A DNA stretch of 64,000 nucleotides, taken from contig OY743174.1 in NCBI GenBank assembly GCA_963555705.1, positions 57,806,234 through 57,870,233 on the forward strand. The letters run 5' to 3'. This DNA is from Ligustrum vulgare (Eukaryota > Streptophyta > Magnoliopsida > Lamiales > Oleaceae). The notes below the pieces were generated by a model. That model had not been told where the DNA came from and did no database searches. It saw only the letters and a list, made by a program, of their open reading frames with translations. Positions 10,774-22,167 of the stretch are shown one piece after another. Within the stretch, counting starts at the first letter, position 1; every line of letters starts with the position of its first letter. Made by a program: the position numbers and the translations under genes.

Positions 10774-12467
10774 TGATTATTATGGCAACATTTTTAAATA
10801 AAATGTTAAAACATGTTTTTGTTTATTTTAGATCTTTATTACATGGGATAATGATAAGTTGGCATGTCACGTAACGATTGTGTGGAAGATAAGTTGATGT
10901 ATAACAGTTCATTAAGCAATTCTTATCATGTGTGGAAGATAAAGTTGATGTATAACAGTTAATTATGCAATTTTTATCATTTGGTAGACGATAACTATCA
11001 TGGTGGTAGAGTTTGAAAATAAAAATAAAATTAGATTTTGAGTGACCCGGTTGGAATTATATTGAAGTTTGGCAACTTAAATTAGATAAGTCATAGATCC
11101 GATTAAAATTTTGTTTGAAGTTTCGTGATTGTAAATAAAATTTATCCATAAAAGCCTATTAAAATAGTCTCTTTTTATTTTTAATTAGGCATGTTACCCA
11201 ATTTATAACCCTTGACCCCAATTAATAATATTTTGGATGAAAAAAAAGTGCTAAAAATACAAAGGCCAAAATAAAAAATAAATTTGGATTATAAATGGAA
11301 CTGAATGGAAATAAAATTTGAATTAGACCGTCAATTCATTAGAGACATTAATGTTGCATATATTTAAATTTTCTTTGTTTGAATAATGTTATTTATCATA
11401 ATTGCTTATTCTATTAGCAAAATTTTGACACAATTTATATGATGTGCCGACGATGATGATGATGATGTTATTTTTATTTCAATACCACTTGCAACCTACG
11501 AAAAGAAGTGGATTGCTATATAGTTTATCGATAACAAATTAGATAATGACAAAATTGAGCAAGGTCTCATATTTGTGGATATCTATTTCTTGCATATTTA
11601 TTATTGGTATATATCCGATCTATTAGATTAGAATTTAAATTGAAGATGTTATAAACTTACAAGAATTATCGATGATTGAATTCAATTGCAACTCACGAGG
11701 GACGTTGTCAGCAAAAGCCACACAATCAACTTGCACAGTTGCGTAACCAATCTCTTTTATTTTACTTTTTCAAGAAAAGGTCATATATGACCTTTAAATA
11801 AATAAATAAATAATAATAAATCCATTTTATTGACAAGATTTCTTGTCAATTGATTTTAACAAGTTGATTTTGACCAATTTTTAATTAAATAATCGAGTGA
11901 GAGAAGTTTTGGTAGAATAACCATCTAACCAAACCACTCACTACCTTCTCTCTCACGACCTCTCTTTATCACTTCTCTTCACACACACACACACACAGGT
12001 AGAGAATGATGTAGAGTTTCTATCTACATTTATGTAGAAAATTCTTCAATGGAAGTGAAGGAGAAGTTCTGGAACATTCTGGACAATTCTTTTGGATATT
12101 GAAGCAAATAATGTAGAGGGTTCTAGGATTTTCACCTCTCTTATGATAGTAACATTAAATAATTCCACATGCTTTCAGAATTTTCTATAATCCATGGATA
12201 TATAGAGAAAGTCCCAGCAAATTCTAGAGATTTCTAAGGTGGCGGTGACTCTTCAAATATCAAACTAGTTATTCCAACAATCTGGGATTGAATGTTAAGC
12301 CAAATAGAGGTGGGGACGTAAGTAATATAAATTGGATGTTAACAGATTGTTATTATGCTATCGGGATAAAGAATTTGCCCCATATTTTCATTTCTAGTAG
12401 AGCTGGGTTGTAAGCAACCTTTGAATGTTTAACTAACATTTCCAATGAAATGGAGAGGGATAGGAAA
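10774..12467. other. Non-coding DNA with small repeats
   Basis: No gene is recognised. There is a 50-bp tandem duplication (copies starting at 10880 and 10930, beginning GTGTGGAAGATAA), a GAT repeat near 11450 and an AC repeat near 11980. The 3' exons expected after the FtsY-like pseudogene on the minus strand are not visible here. Confidence 0.5.
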
Positions 12468-13257
12468 TTTTACATCGTTAAATTCTCTGGCTTGTGGAAG
12501 CATTTTCGGACCAATTGTCCCGTCCAACACTTGCAGAATTTCCTTAAAAAAATACAAGAGAAATTTATGTCATGAAAAAGAGAAAAAATTCTACAAGTTC
12601 TGAAGACATTTTCATTGAATGGTTGTAATATAGGCTGATCTTTAATTTCTTTGATAATTCTGAAGTTCATCCATAAAATTATTATTTGATTCATCCTCGA
12701 GAAACATATGCAAAGTCGCAGTTTAATAATAATTTTATGACCTTAAGAATAATATAAAAATTTCGCCTCTCAACATTTTATAAATGCATAAGATACACTA
12801 TTTTAAAACGTTGAAGCCCCCTCCCACAAAAAAATAAATAATAATAATAATAATAAATAAATAACGTTAACAAAGTATCAGACTCACAAACACATTATAT
12901 TGATCAACATAGGTGTATAATCATGTAATATTACCATGAGACATCTATATAGGAAATAAGGCAGAGAATGCTAACATTTGGTGCAATGGAGATGGCTTTT
13001 CCAATATCTTTCTTGCATGCAACTAATTATTCAATAATGTTATAACTGGTATGTAAACCTGAATATCAAAAGAAATATTAAATCAACACCAACTGTTAAA
13101 TATAACAGTAGATGTATACACCTTTCAGACTTACTTATGTCCAGATGTGTCGCAAAGAACAATATCATAACCTTGTTCTTTTCCTTTTTCATAGCCTGTG
13201 AAAGAACTACTCAAGGGAAACTTTAACATCACGTGTTAGGAGAATTGGTAACTTAAG

Positions 13258-13396
13258 CCTCTATTTGGTATAACTTTTTATTTATAAACAAAGCATGTGA
13301 TGTTTTCGAGGTAAAATGTATGGTTGAAAAGTGATTTGGAGAAATGTGTATCGCTAAAAAGTGTCTTGTGGAAATAAGTTTACCAAACGGAGGATA
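13258..13396. mobile_element. Short MITE-like inverted repeat
   Basis: CCTCTATTTGGTATAACTT on the left pairs imperfectly with AAGTTTACCAAACGGAGG on the right, giving a 139-bp fold-back beside an FtsY-like exon. I saw no convincing target duplication. A small hAT or PIF-type MITE is likely. Confidence 0.45.
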
Positions 13397-14539
13397 AATC
13401 TCATTACCAGACCAATCAGATCTTTACCGGATGATGTTTTTGCATTCTCCTTCTCAGCCACATCAATCTCACAGTCGATCCTTTCAACCCATATCTCCAT
13501 TGATCAATTGCAATTGCTCCAAAAATATCTCCTCTTGCCAACAATACCTGGAATAGGATTTGTACAATTTTCTGAGTGATAACCATGATCCCACAAGATC
13601 CTTATCTTTTATATTTTTTTCTTTTCAATGGAAAAAAATGTGAACTTGACAAAAACAATATGCAACTGTTATAAATATTCAATATGCAGATCCTTCACAA
13701 AAACATTTTTGAAGACAGAGAATGCTTCAGAGACCCCTTCACAACATAGTTGATCTTACCAAGAGACGTAGTCTTCCCACCTCCATCGACACCAACAATC
13801 ATGATAACAGTTGGTTTCCTTGTAAGAAAGCCATTGTCAACAACTAGTAGATCAAAAAACTGGCTTGCCTAACATGATAAACATAAATTTCTAATCTAAT
13901 TCTAACCTGAAACCCCAGTTATAGCTCTGTTTTAAGCTTCTTTCCGTTTAACAAATTTAATATACTCCTCTACAAAACATCCTACGCCACCAAGCAAATT
14001 GCAGGATATTTGTATATTGATAGGAAATACTTTGAGAACCTAATAGAGATATTGAACAGATAAACACATCATAATAATAACCTTGATCTCGTTCCCTGAT
14101 ATACATCTTCCCGTAAGCTCTCCACAATCTTTATAGTAATTCTCGGCCCAAAATCAGCCACTATCAATGCCTAAAATAAAAATCCCATCACTTGCATACA
14201 CTAGCAGTTGTTTCTACATTGTCATCAATACTTGCATAAGTTCAGACATCCTATATCTATATGTATGTGTTGTGATCGATCATCAAGTACACCAATCCAA
14301 ACATAAGAGTTAAGTTTTAAGATTAGACATAAAAGATTAAAAAATAAAAGACTAATTTTTTCTTTGAGGAAATTTGAACTTTAAAATTTCTTCAAGTTTT
14401 GACTATTACTAAGCCAGCTATTACTAAGCCATACAGGAAAATAAGGATCATTAGATATTGTTATAAAAATAACTTACCTCGAGAGGTTGGAGTCAAAATC
14501 ATCGAGTATTACATGAAGAACCACGAACAAAATCACTTT

Positions 14540-15372
14540 GAAACATCTACTTGAAAACTTGAAAATGAATGTAAGAACACCAAATAAAGGAATTAAATGA
14601 AAGGCTTGAATACATTGTCCTAAAAGTATATTTGCCCCCTCTAAATCGAGATGCTAAAGGGTTTAATAGCAAATGCTTTAGCGGATTAATCATACCTACA
14701 AACCAATTATTCTTATGCACAAAGAATACATGGAAGATGAACAAAGAACAATTGAAAATGAGTATGTATTTTTGTGGAAATAATCTCTATAATATATGGT
14801 TGTTCTCTCTTGTTTTTCATATATTAAAATGATCAACATGACATCCTATATATAGTAATTGATCCACCTTTTACGAAAGTACACATCACTTTAACAAAAT
14901 GGCACCTTTTGGAGCCAAAAACCAAATTAGGCACCAAAAGGTGCCTCTTCGGAAACCATCACGAGATTGCATGGCATAGCAGAAAAACATTCTACTTTAA
15001 TATTATTCTTTCATGCGATTGCATGTCCTTCTATGTTTCAATTTTTTCTCATTCTTTTGTCTTCCTTTCAACACCTCTTTGTATTGATTTAATTTTATAC
15101 TTCATCCACGATCTTTAAATATTTAAACAACTATTTGAAAACACAATTTTCCAACAGATATAACCTAGTTACCAAAGAGAATCATGATCGACACATGAGT
15201 GGAATTAACCTCTATTGCGCAAATCGAAAAAAAAAATCCCACCATCTAAACATCCATTTCTCCTATTTTGTAACTCAATTACCTTGAGTAAGAAAAAAAA
15301 TCCATTTGCTCCACCTTCACGAATTGGTATGGAATTTCTAGAAAAACTAATATTTATGAAAATTTTAAAAAC
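14540..15372. other. Intron-like non-coding DNA with a hairpin
   Basis: This lies between two FtsY-like exons and has no recognised frame. GGCACCTTTTGG near 14902 and CCAAAAGGTGCC near 14934 form a perfect 12-bp inverted repeat with a loop of about 20 bases. The open frames are shadows or low-complexity. Confidence 0.5.
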
Positions 15373-15409
15373 CTCTTCCAGGTTATCTAGAACTCGATCG
15401 ATATCAGAT

Positions 15410-15537
15410 TGAAATAATTTAGAGAGGGAAATTATTGAAGGAAGAAAATAATATCATTCAACCTCATATTTATACTAAATCTAACAACTTGATTCTAGCA
15501 CATTCTAAAATCCTCTAATTCAACTAATATCTCAACA
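15410..15537 (-). repeat. 3' LTR of copia-type element
   Basis: 128 bp, with its TG/CA ends intact. The purine tract AACTTGAGAGGGGA (minus strand, complement of 15538-15551) abuts it. Confidence 0.82.
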
Positions 15538-15551
15538 TCCCCTCTCAAGTT

Positions 15552-16819
15552 GGAAGTTATATGCAATATTACTTCAACTTGAAGACACAACAAAAGTTAA
15601 AAAAAAAACGAAAGTACGTTAATTTCTCATAAAATCCCCCAAAAGTCTTAATGCGGAATCATCAATCAACTCCAGTACCAATCTGAACCTGGAGCCAAGT
15701 CTGTCAAATCAGTTACAATCAGCCGACAAATCTTCAAATCAGCAACAATCAGCTGAAAAATGAACTAAATGTTGTGTTAATCTGCATGGAAACACATCAT
15801 AAATCCACATGGCTCAATTATCAATAGTTCACAAAATTTACTGCGCATCATTCTAACATCAAATAATCATCAAAACCACAATTACGGTATCAAACCATAA
15901 TCCAGGATTTTACGTATCACAATATTTGTTGTAATATCGTCCAATCAAATGCATATCATTCATCATCCAAACATTATCGAACCCAACCATAATGCAAATT
16001 CAATTTTCAAATTCCAACATCTAGTTGAAATAAATCCATTTACCTAAGGCTCAACATCAAACATACCATTCAATATGGGCTCAACTCATCAAAATGGCCC
16101 AAACCATATAATCAAACACCCATTATGGGCCCAATCGCAAATCCAAGAAAAAATTATGCCCAAAATCGTATTTTCATAAATATGGGAATTGAAATCAATA
16201 ACCCCATAAATTTTGGGATCAATTTGTAATTCTCCAATATTGGGATTATTCTGCACCAATCCAGACATTCAAGGACCAACTTCAGCAATTATACTATCAG
16301 GGTCCATTTTCATAGAATTAAAATTACAGGGACCAATCTTAAACAAATCCAAAACCTTTAGGGATCTGTTCTGCAATTTTTGAAGTTTTTAAAACAAATT
16401 TCATCTACCACCGCCATTGCATTGAACCTGAATCTGAAAAAAAATAATAAAAAAATCAACCTTACCGCCTCCAATCACTAGTTACCCTCACTTCCTCGAG
16501 TCAATCGGTCGGTCACCAGAAAATTGATGGAACACATGGGATGTTCTTCTCAACCGCCCAAGTCCAAAGTCCGTTTTGTGAAAAAGAATTCTGGATTTTT
16601 CCAAATATATTAATAAACAAAAAAGGAGGCTCAAATTTTCATCATCGGATTTTTTAATCTTCAACCCTAACTTCAGCTAGCTCAACATCAACGCACGACC
16701 ACCTCCATTACCTTCAAGCCATTGCGTTTCCATTTGTATTTTGAAGCTTTCATCCAATTTCAGAGAAGAAGCACTAGTAGCTTAGCGAGCTGATTCTAAT
16801 GAAATTGAAACTCCTCGTC
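15552..16819. other. Non-coding interior of copia-type element
   Basis: No gag or pol domain is recognisable. The DNA is moderately AT-rich, with repeated phrases such as AATCAGCAACAATCAGC and several forms of CCCATTATGGGCCC. It may be another element's remnant. Confidence 0.45.
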
Positions 16820-17695
16820 AGTGGTGTTATATACCGATCCGAGGTGGAAAGTAAAATCAGCGGTCAAATAGTTAATGGTCAAGAAGGGGCTCCAATTAAC
16901 GAAGTGGCCTATGTTGTTTCAGAAAAGAACTTAACAAGAAGACCATGATCACAGTCTCACATCGTGACCGAGGTGATTTAGATGGCCGAGGTGATCTTCG
17001 CATGCGAGGTGGTTTGACATGACCGAGGTGATTTAGATGGCCGAGGTGATATTCGCATGCGAGGTGGTTTGGCATGACCGAGGTGATTTAGATGGCCGAG
17101 GTGATCTTTGCATGCAAGGTGGTTTGGCATGACCGAGGTGATTAATTACCAAACGACCTTAATGATCATGGATGAAGGAATTACGAAAAGTGTGCAGTAT
17201 AGTCAAATTAGCTGTATTATGTGTCAGTAATCATCATTATCTGTAATATGTCAGTGTAATTATTTGATGTATATCTGTCAGAAATGTTAATCACCATTAT
17301 CAATCACATCCTGCAGACATGATATATTGTAATAATTATGTCTAACCTCTTCAACTACTATAAATAGGAGGATTAAATGCTCATTTAGGGGCAATGGAAT
17401 ATTAAGAAATTCTCTCAACTTTCGTCATTTGAATATCGTGAATCGACCTGATTATCATATCATCTCTGAACTAGACGTGAATCTATTCAGTCATCGTCTT
17501 AGTTCATTATTGATCTGATTTAACGTTTATCTCATATCTATCTTGGTATTTCATTTAAATCTTGACACCCAGAGGAGAATTTGAACACTCGACTCAAAAT
17601 CCAAGCATTCTAATTATCCATAAATAGCAAGCCTTCAAAGGTATATCACATTTTATTTGTTCACCACCTTTTACGACAAAAAAGCAGCGTCAACA
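16820..17695 (+). repeat. Probable LTR remnant with 55-bp tandem repeats
   Basis: The segment carries a promoter-like CTATAAATAGGAGG near 17360, then a transcribed-leader-like stretch, and ends GCGTCAACA at about 17695 followed by AGTGGTACAATC, which resembles a decayed primer region. Within it a 55-bp unit beginning GACCGAGGTGATTTAGATGG starts at 16966, 17021 and 17076, with a partial copy at 17131. The left limit and target duplication were not found. Confidence 0.4.
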
Positions 17696-18067
17696 AGTGG
17701 TACAATCTAATTGCAGATCTTCCAGTAAAACCACCACAATATCTGTTCCCCTGAGATTTAATCTGAAGCGGGTCTTTGACGCCAATTTTTACAAACTGCA
17801 GAGAGAAATATGGGATCTAAAAAATCGTCAAGCTTCTTTCTAGATATTTCTCTCCTCGGTTTAATCTCTTGAATATTTTTTTAAACTCGCATTCAAGTAT
17901 GAGGAGCTTTGGATAATCTAATAATCGGCTCATGGTATGAACAGGTTGCTTGCTCCATATCAACTTCATCCCAATCTATTTCAGCCACAACAGCCGTATT
18001 CTTGTCACAAGTAATTATGTGGATTCTATGAGGTTTAGTCCACTTATATGTGGATTATATCTGGTTG

Positions 18068-18330
18068 AATCCATATCAATATTTCCTTCATCATCTCCAA
18101 TTTGTATTTGCAGAATAGGGCATGAAAGCAACTGAAGCATCTGACTAAATCACTAAATCATCATTATTTAGCATCAGGGGTGGGAAAAAATTCAGAATCC
18201 ATATCAATATTTCCTTCATCATCTCCAATTTATATTTGCAGAATAGGGCATGAAAGCAACTGAAGCATCTGACTAAATCACTAAATCATCACTATTTAGC
18301 ATCAGGGGTGGGAAAAAAATTCAGAACCGA
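18068..18330. repeat. 128-bp tandem duplication spanning a MITE end
   Basis: The phrase CCATATCAATATTTCC starts at 18071 and again at 18199. Each copy ends with TTTAGCATCAGGGGTGGG, so the unit contains the host flank plus about the first 20 bases of the neighbouring MITE. Only a few bases differ between copies. Confidence 0.85.
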
Positions 18331-18831
18331 TGTGACCGAACCGAAAAAATCGGAACCGTATGATTTTAAAAAAATAAAATAGGAAATCGGTTTTGGGACC
18401 GAGAACCGATTCTTGGTTCGGTTCTCGGTTTCGCCTTTAGAACCAAAAAATCAAAGTTAGAACCAGGTCTTTGATCTTTGTTTAGTTTTTTTATGGTTTT
18501 AATTGGTTGTCCTAAAACTAAAAATCAAAATAATTTGTAAATGATTAAGTTCTTTTTATGAAATTAGTTACGTCTCTACCTCATTATAGCATTTAACTTC
18601 ACAATTGAACTGAAATCCTTAGTAAATGAAAATAGAATGAGACTAACTTATTAATAATTATTATTGTAGAACTGTATTAGAACCGGAATTGAACCAAACC
18701 GAATGGTTTGGTTCTACTTTGGTTCTTGCAATTCAATGGAACCGAATAGTTCCATTTTATAAGAACTGAAAAGTATGGTTCGGTTCTGGTTCTTGAGATA
18801 CCCGAATTGAACCACCCGACGCCAACCCCTA
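18303..18831. mobile_element. hAT-type MITE
   Basis: A 529-bp non-coding element with ends CAGGGGTGGG on the left and, as complement of the right, TAGGGGTTGG. It is flanked by a perfect 8-bp duplication, TTTAGCAT (18295-18302 and 18832-18839), which is diagnostic for hAT. The interior is rich in GAACCGA/CGGTTC words. Confidence 0.9.
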
Positions 18832-19056
18832 TTTAGCATCACAAGCTGACTAATCTTCAACCACCATTTCTCCTATAATTCATCGGCTTCATCTGGACGA
18901 ACTAACGAGAAGTAGAAAATCTTTTTCCTACCGGTTTTTAAACAAAACCAAAAAATAAAAATATAAACAATTGACCGGATGAGCGACTGTGCCGTCGCTT
19001 GCCAGAGACCGAAATTTTTTTATTCTAACCCTATGATAGAACTTGCTCTGATATCA

Positions 19057-19223
19057 TGAACAAATTTAGAGAGGGAAATTATTGGAGGAAGAAAAAATAT
19101 TATTCAATCTCTTAAGTTTTTTTACAATACAAAATGTGTATTTATACTAAATCTAACAAACTAAATCTAACAACTTGATTCTAGCACATTCTAGAACATT
19201 CTAATTCAACTAATATCTCAATA
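19057..19223 (-). repeat. 5' LTR of copia-type element
   Basis: 167 bp. It is longer than its partner because of a poly(T)-containing insertion and a short duplication (ACTAAATCTAACA). The outer end has mutated from TGTTG to TATTG. The primer site is the complement of 19045-19056. Confidence 0.82.
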
Positions 19224-19446
19224 AAGATTCCAATAAAGCAAAAGCTCATCAATGACAGCTAAATTATCTCTTGTTTTGGAGAAACATGAGAATACTTTTT
19301 CCACATCACTTTTAGCTTTCTCCTTGATTAACCTTCCCAGCTTAGTAAAAAAATGGTATGACCCTCCGAGCATTTAAACTGGGAAGTCTGGGTTAAGCAT
19401 GTAAATACCATGTTAGTTGGGAGATGAAAGAGGGTAGTGGCGGAAT

Positions 19447-19870
19447 TCACTGGTGGAAATGGCTGCTAAGAGTGAAGAGGTAGGAGATGACCCTTACCCT
19501 TACAATGAGTAAAGCTTCGATCCTTCTTCGAAGTGAGCATTTCCTATACACCATCACAACTCCTTCTCCAATTACTCCTCTAAGCATGGTATCTCGACGA
19601 TTAGCTTTTGCACAAACCACAACATAAATAACTTGTATATTTGGAAGTAGTTTGGCAGCAAGCATTCGGCCTCTCGCTCCATCCAACTGAGAATCAAAAC
19701 CATCCAAAAACACATATGCCTGTTGAGAATTTCTGGCACATTCCATAGAACAATCATCAAGTTGCTATCAAATCTTCTGCAGTTTGCCAAAGTAGAAGAT
19801 GAGATAGATTATCCATTCCAAAAAATAGAAATTACATCGAGTGTAATTGGTAGACCTTTGATGCATTTTA
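19447..19870 (-). pseudogene. Unidentified exon-like fragment
   Basis: On the minus strand 19746-19447 is an open frame of about 99 codons (CARNSQQAYVFLDGFDSQLD, then GARGRMLAAKLLP). Its base composition is less AT-rich than its surroundings, and GTAAGGGTAAGG near 19490 could be a splice donor. A second frame upstream overlaps it. I do not recognise the family. It may be one exon of a fragmentary host gene, or part of the retroelement remnant next to it. Confidence 0.35.
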
Positions 19871-19929
19871 TTCAACATAATACATCTGCCTGACTATTTC
19901 CATATTTCTCTTGTTGTAGACAACTGAAG

Positions 19930-20175
19930 AAAGAGAGATACGATATCTTTCATCATCACAACGAAGAGCCAATATTTTACAAGGCATTTCTCATCTTCCT
20001 AAGCCTCATGCTCTTTCGACTGAACATTAGTAAGTGTGGGTTTCGTCCCTAAAATATAACCCAAACGCTTCATTCCACATATTTTATTTTAAGCATCCAA
20101 AGCCCATTCAACGTAGTTAGTATCTTCAAGTCGTTCTGGAATAATTGTCGCAAAAGTTTCTTACACATGGAGTCC
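19930..20175 (-). pseudogene. Copia-type Gag N-terminal fragment
   Basis: The minus-strand translation gives FATIIPERLEDTNYVEWALD, a stop, then MKRLGYILGTKPTLTNVQ and EDEKCLVKYWL. This order (a ...NY.EW... phrase, ...LGY..G..P..., then a W/E-rich stretch) is that of the N-terminal domain of copia Gag proteins. Stops and small shifts break it. No LTR for it was identified. Confidence 0.6.
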
Positions 20176-20180
20176 AACTA

Positions 20181-21818
20181 TTATAACAGAATTACTATTC
20201 TTTGAAAAATCATCACCCTCAGCCAAAGTGGATAAACAACAAAGAAGAATTTTGAAATACAAGGTAATGAACTGAAAAACAAATTGTTAGGAAAAACCAA
20301 GCTTCAATTCCTATAGCAATGAGTAGGAGATTGAAGATGACTCTAATACCATGTCAAAGAACACAATATGAAGAATAACCATACATATATACAAGTGAGG
20401 ATCAACATAATTACCTAAAATAATCAAAAAGGAAAAAATAGAAAAAATCCTGGAATTTCCATATTGAATGCCAAGCCACCGCTTGGTACTTTATATATAA
20501 CCAAGCAAATGTCTGGATTTTCTCCAAGTAATCGCTTGGGTTAGATCTGGACTGCTTTTCGAAATCTTCCTCTTACTACCACATAGTTAACAAATGGTTT
20601 TGAAAAATGTGTTGTTTATACAAAAAGTTTAAAAGATAAAGCTTATAAATTGAATATTATTATTTTTGATCCTCTCGAATTCTAGCAAAGATTAAAACAA
20701 TGATGTTTGTGCTGGTTTCACCTCTATTTTGGTTATCCTTCTACCTCTTTAATCTTAGAGAGGTCAAACACATTATTAGTTAACATGGGATGAAAGACTA
20801 CTCATTTTTCTAATTTTGTCAAAGCTAGAAAGAAAAAAATTGTGGGTATGAGTACAGGAAAAGAAAAAAAAAATGAAGATTGATAAAAATGGGGTTTTTC
20901 AAAAGTTTCTCCATTAATCACTAGGTGATAAATGAGATTATATTTTGTAAATTTCATTGATTAATAAAAAATAAAAATAAAAACTTTTGAAATTCAACGA
21001 CTCTATGAATTTTTTTTTTCTAAGTTCAATGATCAATTAGATAATTAAGATTAAACACACGTTTATAATTATTGTGATTGTTGTTTTTGAAAAAAATTTA
21101 GAAAAAATGTTAAATACGAGGGTAAATGTAGAAATTATGAATATTATGATTAAGAATGAATAATATTTTGTTAACCATTCTTATTTTTAAAAGTTGTGTA
21201 AAGGTTATATGGTATACGATTTTCGGTATAATTTTTTGACTCCAATATTGTCTATTGTCATCATGATAATTGTTATATTTACGTAATTATTATTTTGTCT
21301 ACTTGGTTTTATAAGTAAAATTATAATTTTATTGGTTAAATACAAATATTTGTGAGTTTAAGATTAAGCACACATTTATAATTATTGTGATTAATATTTT
21401 GAATGAGAATTGGGCAAACTTAAATACGAGAGGCAAATGCATAAATCATGAGAAATATTTTGATATCTTCACATAATCAATATTGTATCCATAATATTAA
21501 ATCGAACATGATATACCATTAAATAAACTACTAAATTTGTATTTTCTTTGAAGTTAATAATAACTCATAAAAATTATTGAAATTAACAGTCATTTATTAC
21601 TTAAATATATAAATTGACTTTTACTATTGAAATAAGCTACTTTAATTTGAATTAGTTATATTGTTTATTAAATTTTATAATTATTGTAATATAATATTAT
21701 TTTTCATGTACTTTCGATTTTGTGTTAATTATGTATAAATATTAAAACTTTTCAAATACTTATCGAAATTGATATTTTTGAATAGCAACTTCCGTACATC
21801 GCACGTGAAAAATACTAG
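20181..21818 (+). mobile_element. Non-coding DNA ending in a Helitron 3' terminus
   Basis: The first ~700 bp show no gene. The right end reads CCGTACATCGCACG, a short spacer, then CTAG at 21815-21818, a Helitron 3' end like those at 8685 and 10773. The 5' end was not found. Sequence at 20896-20970 (TTTTCAAAAGTTTCTCCATT) reappears at about 21855-21925 outside the terminus, so the element may sit in a duplicated target or carry a copy of its flank. Confidence 0.55.
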
Positions 21819-22028
21819 TTAGTCACTAAACTTCAAAAGTCCTATCATTATCATTGAAATTTTCAAAAGTTTCTCTATTAATCACTAAGTGATAGATTAT
21901 ATTTTGTAAACTTCATTGATTAATGAAAAAAATTTGAAATTTGAATTTTTAAGAAAATGTATGATTGAAATGTAATTGAAAAGTGTGAAAAGTGATCAGT
22001 TTTATATAAATATGTAATTGAAAATGAA

Positions 22029-22130
22029 TCTATATATTTATATATAAAAACAAAGTACATGCTAATAACACACACATAGTTTTCCGTCCAAAATAATTTT
22101 CTAAATTTGGTGATTTATGCAAATAATGCA

Positions 22131-22167
<37 letters not shown>

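Larger units (their letters stand above)
15410..19223 (-). mobile_element. Copia-type LTR element with short LTRs
   Basis: The left copy (15410-15537) and right copy (19057-19223) are LTRs of roughly 130-170 bp. On the minus strand they begin TGTTGAGATATTAG (TATTGAGATATTAG in the right copy) and end TAAATTATTTCA or TAAATTTGTTCA. Directly after the 5' LTR is TGATATCAGAGC, one base from the tRNA-iMet primer site. Directly before the 3' LTR is a purine tract, TTGAGAGGGGA. The target duplication is CAGAT against AAGAT (four of five). It interrupts an FtsY-like exon between YWNL and DIDRVLD. The interior has no recognisable gag-pol and consists of other repeats. Confidence 0.85.
12468..19350 (-). 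pseudogene. Chloroplast SRP receptor FtsY-like pseudogene
   Basis: cpFtsY is the stromal GTPase that receives SRP54 and delivers thylakoid proteins. Degenerate exons run in gene order on the minus strand: 19350-19224 (LGRLIKEKAKSDVEK, AVIDELLLYWNL); 15409-15373 (DIDRVLDNLEE); about 14170-14082 (DFGPRITIKIVESLRED); about 13846-13760 (VIMIVGVDGGGKTTSLG, the G1 nucleotide loop); about 13543-13418 (EIWVERIDCEIDVAEKE); about 13203-13134 (GYDIVLCDTSG, the G3 region); about 13020-12970; and 12545-12468 (MLPQAREFND). Some splice-like GT/AG borders survive, so this is a DNA-level duplicate, not a retrocopy. Stops, frameshifts, a missing C-terminal G domain and a copia insertion within an exon show it is dead. 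Confidence 0.9.

Noticed and set aside
14902..14945. Perfect 12-bp inverted repeat as a microRNA precursor
   Set aside because: The stem is too short and there is no ~21-nt duplex; it is just a small hairpin.
15215..15412. 65-codon plus frame
   Set aside because: It is antisense to an FtsY-like exon and the neighbouring LTR edge.
16966..17150. CRISPR-like direct repeats
   Set aside because: The 55-bp units abut without unique spacers, and the DNA is a plant nuclear repeat; there are no cas genes.
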